NCBI GenBank assembly: GCA_903898725.1 | Contig: CAIUGQ010000268.1 | Location: forward strand, 1 to 17,535 | Length of the DNA: 17,535 nt | Reading direction: 5' to 3' | From: an uncultured Burkholderiales bacterium | GTDB lineage: Bacteria; Pseudomonadota; Gammaproteobacteria; Burkholderiales; Burkholderiaceae_E | Shown here: positions 14,215-17,535 of the stretch, one piece after another | How positions within the stretch are numbered: position 1 is the stretch's first letter | How the letters are laid out: the number at the start of each line of letters is the position of its first letter | Position numbers and translations under genes: made by a program | The notes under the pieces: model-generated | Database searches by the model: none | What the model saw: only the letters and a program-made list of their open reading frames with translations | Told to the model about the DNA's origin: nothing

Positions 14215-14238
14215 GCGCCGATGGACGGCGATCGGCGC
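14215..14238 (-). other. hairpin just after ptsN
   Basis: GCGCCGAT (14215-14222) pairs perfectly with ATCGGCGC (14231-14238) around an 8-base loop, starting 18 bases past the ptsN stop. A second, smaller hairpin (14174-14188, CGCGGC/GCCGCG) lies closer to hprK. No T-run follows either. They could stabilise the ptsN 3' end or partly terminate before hprK. Confidence 0.45.
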
Positions 14239-14256
14239 ACTCAGGCGCCGGCGGGC

Positions 14257-14727
14257 TCAGGCCGCGGGGCGGTACGGTTCCCAGGTGGCGAGCACCCGGT
14301 GGATCGCGCCGGCGTCGTCGGACGTCATCAGCGTGTCGCGGATGCCGGTGTCCGACAGCAGCTCCGCGAGCTCGGAGAGGATCTCGAGGTGTTCTTCGGT
14401 CGCGTGCTCCGGCACCAGCAGGAAGACCAGGAGCTTGACCGGCTGGGCGTCGGGCGCATCGAAGGGGATGGGCTCGGCGACGCGGACCACCGCCGCGATC
14501 GCGTCGCGCAGTCCCTTGATGCGGCCGTGAGGGATCGAGACCCCCTGACCGAGCCCGGTGGAGCCCAGCCGCTCGCGGGCGAACAGCGAATCGAACACCT
14601 TGCCGCGCTCGATGCCGTGCTCGTTCTCGAACAGCAGCGCGGCCTGCTCGAACACGCGCTTCTTGCTCGAGACCTGCAGATCCAGCAGGACGTTCCGGGC
14701 CGGCAACAGCTTGGCGATTCGGTTCAT
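14257..14727 (-). CDS. ptsN: nitrogen-regulatory PTS EIIA component (EIIA-Ntr)
   Basis: Phospho-acceptor of the nitrogen PTS; its phosphorylation state regulates potassium transport, phosphate response and other targets in Proteobacteria. The protein has 156 residues from the ATG at 14727. It shows SSKKRVFEQAALLFE (20-34), FDSLFARERLGSTGLGQG (45-62) and the active-site His67 in IPHGRIKGL, then PIPFDAPDAQPVKLLVFLLV. The longer frame to an ATG at 14814 adds 29 residues that cross a TATAAT box and is rejected, because relatives begin MNRIAKLLP. The ribosome binding site is weak. The 199-base gap from hpf is the longest in the window and contains a likely promoter and a palindrome, so ptsN may have its own transcription as well as read-through from rpoN-hpf. 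Confidence 0.96.
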   Translation of the reverse strand: MNRIAKLLPARNVLLDLQVSSKKRVFEQAALLFENEHGIERGKVFDSLFARERLGSTGLGQGVSIPHGRIKGLRDAIAAVVRVAEPIPFDAPDAQPVKLLVFLLVPEHATEEHLEILSELAELLSDTGIRDTLMTSDDAGAIHRVLATWEPYRPAA

Positions 14728-14803
14728 CTCGGGAGCCGCGAACGGCCGGTTGTTGCGATGCAATATATGTGCAAGACCCGGGCCCGACCCGATGTCGCGG
14801 CCG

Positions 14804-14809
14804 ATTATA
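14804..14809 (-). promoter_or_regulatory. perfect TATAAT -10 element upstream of ptsN
   Basis: On the minus strand the hexamer reads TATAAT exactly, which is rare in DNA this GC-rich. It lies 77 bases upstream of the ptsN ATG. No good -35 is found at 17 bases (a TTGGCA is 22 bases away), so activation by a bound factor is plausible. Transcription would start near 14797 and give a leader of about 70 bases. Confidence 0.5.
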
Positions 14810-14840
14810 GCCACGATTGCCCGCTGCGGAATGCCAACTA

Positions 14841-14857
14841 TTTTGCGTTGCGCAAAA
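14841..14857. promoter_or_regulatory. 17-base palindrome upstream of the ptsN -10 element
   Basis: TTTTGCG and CGCAAAA flank a 3-base centre, giving a perfect 7+7 inverted repeat. The centre is about 52 bases upstream of the transcription start predicted from the TATAAT at 14804-14809, a usual distance for an activator site. It also lies 70 bases after the hpf stop, but no T-run follows in the transcript direction, so a terminator is less likely. The regulator is unknown. Confidence 0.45.
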
Positions 14858-14926
14858 GCCGTCTGCCGACCGCCCGGAGGCCCCGTCGAACCGGAACGGG
14901 ACTGTCCGGGCGCTGTCCGGGACGGA

Positions 14927-15247
14927 TCAGGACTCGACGTGGTGCTTGATCGCCTCGTGGGGATGGGCGAAGCGCTTGTCCTTGTACTTCAGGACCTGCC
15001 GGTCGAGCTTGTCCACCAGCGCATCGATGGCCGCATACAGATCGTCATCGACCGACTCGGCGAAGATGTCCTTGCCCCGGACGTGCAGGGCGATCTCCGC
15101 TTTCTGTCTGAGCTTGTCCACCGAGAGGAACACGTTCACGTCGATCACCTGGTCGAAATGACGTCGAATCTTCTGGAGCTTCACCGTGACGTATTCGCGC
15201 AACGAAGGGGTGACTTCGAGGTGGTGTCCGCTGATGGAGAGATTCAT
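14927..15247 (-). CDS. hpf: ribosome hibernation promoting factor, short form
   Basis: A short HPF/YfiA-family protein that binds the 30S decoding region and drives ribosome dimerisation or inactivation in stationary phase. It has 106 residues: MNLSISGHHLEVTPSLREYV at the start, then KLQKIRRHFDQ, a beta strand ending in ALHVRGKDIFAE, and DDLYAAIDALVDKLDRQVLKYKDK (about 68-91). The C-terminal dimerisation domain of long HPF is absent, as is normal next to rpoN in Proteobacteria. The ATG at 15247 has an AGGAG site 5 bases upstream. It follows rpoN by 79 bases and precedes ptsN, the standard order. It is co-transcribed with rpoN by position. Confidence 0.96.
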   Translation of the reverse strand: MNLSISGHHLEVTPSLREYVTVKLQKIRRHFDQVIDVNVFLSVDKLRQKAEIALHVRGKDIFAESVDDDLYAAIDALVDKLDRQVLKYKDKRFAHPHEAIKHHVES

Positions 15248-15326
15248 GAATGCTCCTGAAAGGCTCGCGACGATGTGTTGGCGGCGCAGCGGGCGCGCCG
15301 TCGTCGGGTGACCTCTCCGGAGGCTT

Positions 15327-16835
15327 CTACAGCGTCTTGCGCTGCGCGACCGGCGGGATCTGGAGCGCCTCGCGGTACTTCGCGACCGTGCGGCGTGCGA
15401 CGACGATGCCCTGCTCGCCGAGGACTTCGGCGATTCGGCTGTCTGATAGCGGGTTCTTGGGATCCTCCGCGGTGACGAGCTGCTTGAGCAGGGCCCTGAT
15501 CGCGGTGCTCGATGCCGCACCGCCCGTATCGGTCGCCACATGGCTCCCGAAGAAGTACTTCATCTCGAACGTGCCGAACGGGGTGTGCATGTACTTCTGG
15601 GTCGTCACGCGCGACACCGTCGATTCATGCAGGCCCAGTGCGTCGGCGATCTCGCGCAACACCAGCGGCCTCATGGCGACCGCGCCGTGCGTGAAGAAGG
15701 CACGCTGCCGGTCGACGATCGCCTGCGCGACGCGCTGGATGGTGTCGAATCGCTGTTGGACATTCTTGACCAGCCAGCGCGCTTCCTGCAACTGCGAAGA
15801 CAGGCTGCTGCCCGGGCCGCCGCGACTGCGCTTGAGGATCTGCGCGTACACGTCGTTGATGCGCAGCTTGGGCATCACGTCGGGGTTGAGGACTGCGGTC
15901 CAGCCGCCCTTGCCGCGTCGCACCATCACGTCGGGCACGACGTAGGCGGGCGGTTCGCCGGAGAAGCCGCTGGCTGGGCGCGGATTCAGGCTCTGGATCA
16001 GCGACTGGGCCGCGCGCAGCTCGTCGTCGTCGCACCGCAGCACGCGCTTGAGGCGCGCAAAATCGCGCGCGCCGAGCAGCTCGAGATGCTGGTGGGCGAT
16101 CGCGCCGGCCAGCTTCAGCGTCGCCTCCGCCGGTCGGTCGATGGGCGGCAGGGCCGAAAGCTGCAGGAGCAGACATTCCGGAATGGACCGCGCACCGACG
16201 CCGGGCGGGTCGAAGCTCTGCAGCAGCCGCAATGCGCCCGACAGCTCCTCGGGCTCGATCTCGAGCTCGTCGGGCAGCGCCTCCATCAGTTCGTCGAGGC
16301 TCGCGCGCAGGTAGCCGTCGGCGTCGAGCTCGTCGATCAGCAGGGTGACCAGCGCCTTGTCGCGACGCGATCCGCCGGTACCGGCGAGCTGGCGCAGCAG
16401 GTGCTCGCGCAGCGTGTCGCCGGTCGAGGCGACCTGGGTGAACTCGCGCTCGTCGTCGTCCTGCTCGCTGCGGCTGCCGCGGCCGTCGCCACCCCATTCG
16501 AGGCCGTGGTCCGCGTAGTTGTCGTCCGACGGGCCCGATTCGCCGCGGTCGGCGCCGTCGTCGGGCACCTCGGCGCGTTCCGCCGCAGGCGGCGGCGGGG
16601 CTGCGTCGCCCTGGTCGATGCCGGGGCCGCTGTGATCCACCGACCCGTTGGGCGAGATGCGCGCGCAGTCGGAGAGCGGATCGTCGAGGCGTTCGAGCAG
16701 CGGGTTCTCGGCCAGGATCTGCTCGAGCTCCTGATTGAGCTCGAGCGTCGACAGCTGCAGCAGCCGGATCGACTGCTGCAGCTGGGGCGTGAGGGCAAGC
16801 TGCTGGGAGAGCCTGAGCTGTAGGGACGGTTTCAT
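15327..16835 (-). CDS. rpoN: RNA polymerase sigma-54 factor
   Basis: Sigma-54 directs RNA polymerase to -24/-12 promoters and needs an ATP-using activator. The protein has 502 residues, normal for the family. Region I (1-50) is Gln/Leu-rich (MKPSLQLRLSQQLALTPQLQ). An acidic region II follows (about 50-145), here long and rich in Asp, Glu, Gly and Pro. The core-binding region comes next, then the helix-turn-helix LGLHESTVSRVTTQKYMHTP, and the RpoN box ARRTVAKYRE at 480-489 close to the C-terminus. The frame is intact. The ATG at 16835 is the family start, although no Shine-Dalgarno sequence is seen. It lies 31 bases after lptB and before hpf and ptsN, the conserved lptB-rpoN-hpf-ptsN order. 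No -24/-12 site was found in its own leader. Confidence 0.98.
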   Translation of the reverse strand: MKPSLQLRLSQQLALTPQLQQSIRLLQLSTLELNQELEQILAENPLLERLDDPLSDCARISPNGSVDHSGPGIDQGDAAPPPPAAERAEVPDDGADRGESGPSDDNYADHGLEWGGDGRGSRSEQDDDEREFTQVASTGDTLREHLLRQLAGTGGSRRDKALVTLLIDELDADGYLRASLDELMEALPDELEIEPEELSGALRLLQSFDPPGVGARSIPECLLLQLSALPPIDRPAEATLKLAGAIAHQHLELLGARDFARLKRVLRCDDDELRAAQSLIQSLNPRPASGFSGEPPAYVVPDVMVRRGKGGWTAVLNPDVMPKLRINDVYAQILKRSRGGPGSSLSSQLQEARWLVKNVQQRFDTIQRVAQAIVDRQRAFFTHGAVAMRPLVLREIADALGLHESTVSRVTTQKYMHTPFGTFEMKYFFGSHVATDTGGAASSTAIRALLKQLVTAEDPKNPLSDSRIAEVLGEQGIVVARRTVAKYREALQIPPVAQRKTL

Positions 16836-16866
16836 CGACGCGGCCGTGGGCGGCCCGGCGATCCCG

Positions 16867-17535
16867 TCACATGCGGAACTCTTCGCCGAGATAGGCCTTG
16901 CGAACGCGATCGTCCTGGATCACTTCGTCGGGCCGCCCGAAAGCAAGAACGATACCATCATTGATGATGTACGCGCGGTCGCAGATGCCCAGGGTTTCCC
17001 GCACGTTGTGGTCGGTGATCAGCACCCCGATCGAGCGTTCCTTCAGGAAGCGCACGATCCGCTGGATCTCGATGACCGCGATCGGGTCGACGCCGGCGAA
17101 CGGCTCGTCGAGCAGGATGAAGCGCGGCGAGGTCGCGAGCGCGCGGGCGATCTCGACGCGGCGCCGCTCGCCGCCGGACAGCGACTGCGCCGGGTTCGAG
17201 CGCAGATGCGAGATCTGCAGCTCGTCGAGCAGCGCGTCGAGCCTGCGCTGGAGCTCCGGGCGGCCGAGCGGGCGTCCGTCGGCATCGACCTGGAGCTCGA
17301 GCACCGCGAGCACGTTCTCCTCCACGCTCAGCTTGCGGAAGACCGAGGCCTCCTGGGGCAGGTAGGACAGTCCGCGGCGTGCCCGCTTGTGGATCGGCAG
17401 CCGGCTGATCGATCGTCCGTCGAGTTCGATGGCGCCGCCGTCCGTGGGCACGAGGCCGGCGATCATGTAGAAGCAGGTCGTCTTGCCGGCGCCGTTGCGC
17501 CCGAGCAGCCCGACCACCTCGCCGCTGCGGACGTC
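16867..17535 (-). CDS. lptB: LPS export ABC transporter ATPase, 5' end outside window
   Basis: Cytoplasmic ATPase of the LptB2FG complex that drives LPS from the inner membrane to the outer membrane. 222 residues are visible; the N-terminal 20 or so lie beyond 17535, since the frame is open to the edge and the first in-frame GTG at 17517 falls inside the conserved GEVVGLLG strand. Motifs: Walker A GRNGAGKT, Q-loop region LPQEASVFRKLSVEENV, ABC signature LSGGERRRVEIARAL, Walker B FILLDEPFAGVDP and the switch His in TDHNVRETL. The C-terminal YLGEEFRM is typical of LptB. It is followed by rpoN after 31 bases; lptA and lptC would be expected just upstream, outside the window. Identity is secure from motifs plus context. 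Confidence 0.95.
   Translation of the reverse strand, partial: DVRSGEVVGLLGRNGAGKTTCFYMIAGLVPTDGGAIELDGRSISRLPIHKRARRGLSYLPQEASVFRKLSVEENVLAVLELQVDADGRPLGRPELQRRLDALLDELQISHLRSNPAQSLSGGERRRVEIARALATSPRFILLDEPFAGVDPIAVIEIQRIVRFLKERSIGVLITDHNVRETLGICDRAYIINDGIVLAFGRPDEVIQDDRVRKAYLGEEFRM

Noticed and set aside
14728..14814. 29-residue N-terminal extension of ptsN
   Set aside because: It crosses a TATAAT box and relatives start at MNRIAKLLP.
1..17535. Defence system, prophage, insertion sequence or CRISPR array
   Set aside because: No transposase, integrase, repeat-spacer pattern, nuclease-type defence gene or toxin pair was found. The dynamin-like GTPase could suggest antiphage dynamins, but its core housekeeping neighbourhood gives no support.

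Overview
The window is high-GC bacterial chromosome (roughly 70% GC by eye) with dense, mostly operonic genes. The gene order lptB-rpoN-hpf-ptsN-hprK-rapZ on one side and TPR lipoprotein-lolB-ispE-tRNA-Gln-prs-rplY on the other, with mutM and mutY between them, is the core arrangement known from Betaproteobacteria, and the protein sequences read most like Burkholderiales. The genus cannot be settled from the sequence alone. I see no insertion sequence, phage gene, integrase, CRISPR array or toxin-antitoxin pair. This is mainly ordinary housekeeping chromosome, and its interest lies in a few local details.

Layout. (1) Positions 1-5103, minus strand, one likely transcription unit read from 5103 down: a TPR lipoprotein, lolB (lipoprotein insertion in the outer membrane), ispE (isoprenoid precursor synthesis), tRNA-Gln(UUG), prs (PRPP synthesis) and rplY (ribosomal protein L25, cut by the window edge). 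(2) Positions 5193-10844, plus strand: mutM, a dynamin-like GTPase, mutY and a secreted or anchored DUF945-like protein. MutM and MutY are the two glycosylases of the 8-oxoguanine repair (GO) system; the dynamin-like gene sits between them and overlaps mutY by 4 bases. (3) Positions 17535-10867, minus strand, read from 17535 down: lptB (LPS export ATPase, 5' end outside the window), rpoN (sigma-54), hpf (ribosome hibernation), ptsN (EIIA-Ntr), hprK, rapZ, a LON-domain protein and a short-chain dehydrogenase. The last gene converges on the DUF945-like gene with a 22-base gap.

How they work together. The third block joins nitrogen and carbon signalling (rpoN, ptsN, hprK, rapZ) with envelope LPS export and ribosome hibernation. 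The first block joins outer-membrane lipoprotein handling with basic metabolism and translation. The middle block is oxidative DNA repair with a membrane-remodelling-type GTPase of unknown role.

Most notable signals: the dynamin-like GTPase inside the mutM-mutY pair; the ispE reading frame ending inside the tRNA-Gln gene, which is itself embedded in a protein operon and lacks an encoded CCA; an eleven-run G-tract array (G-quadruplex candidate) between lolB and ispE; a 14-base C homopolymer in the TPR lipoprotein gene; a 17-base palindrome upstream of a perfect TATAAT before ptsN; tandem GC-rich hairpins between prs and rplY; and two genes whose -10-like elements abut the start codon (possible leaderless starts). 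No stretch over 300 bases lacks a gene; the longest gap is about 200 bases (hpf-ptsN).
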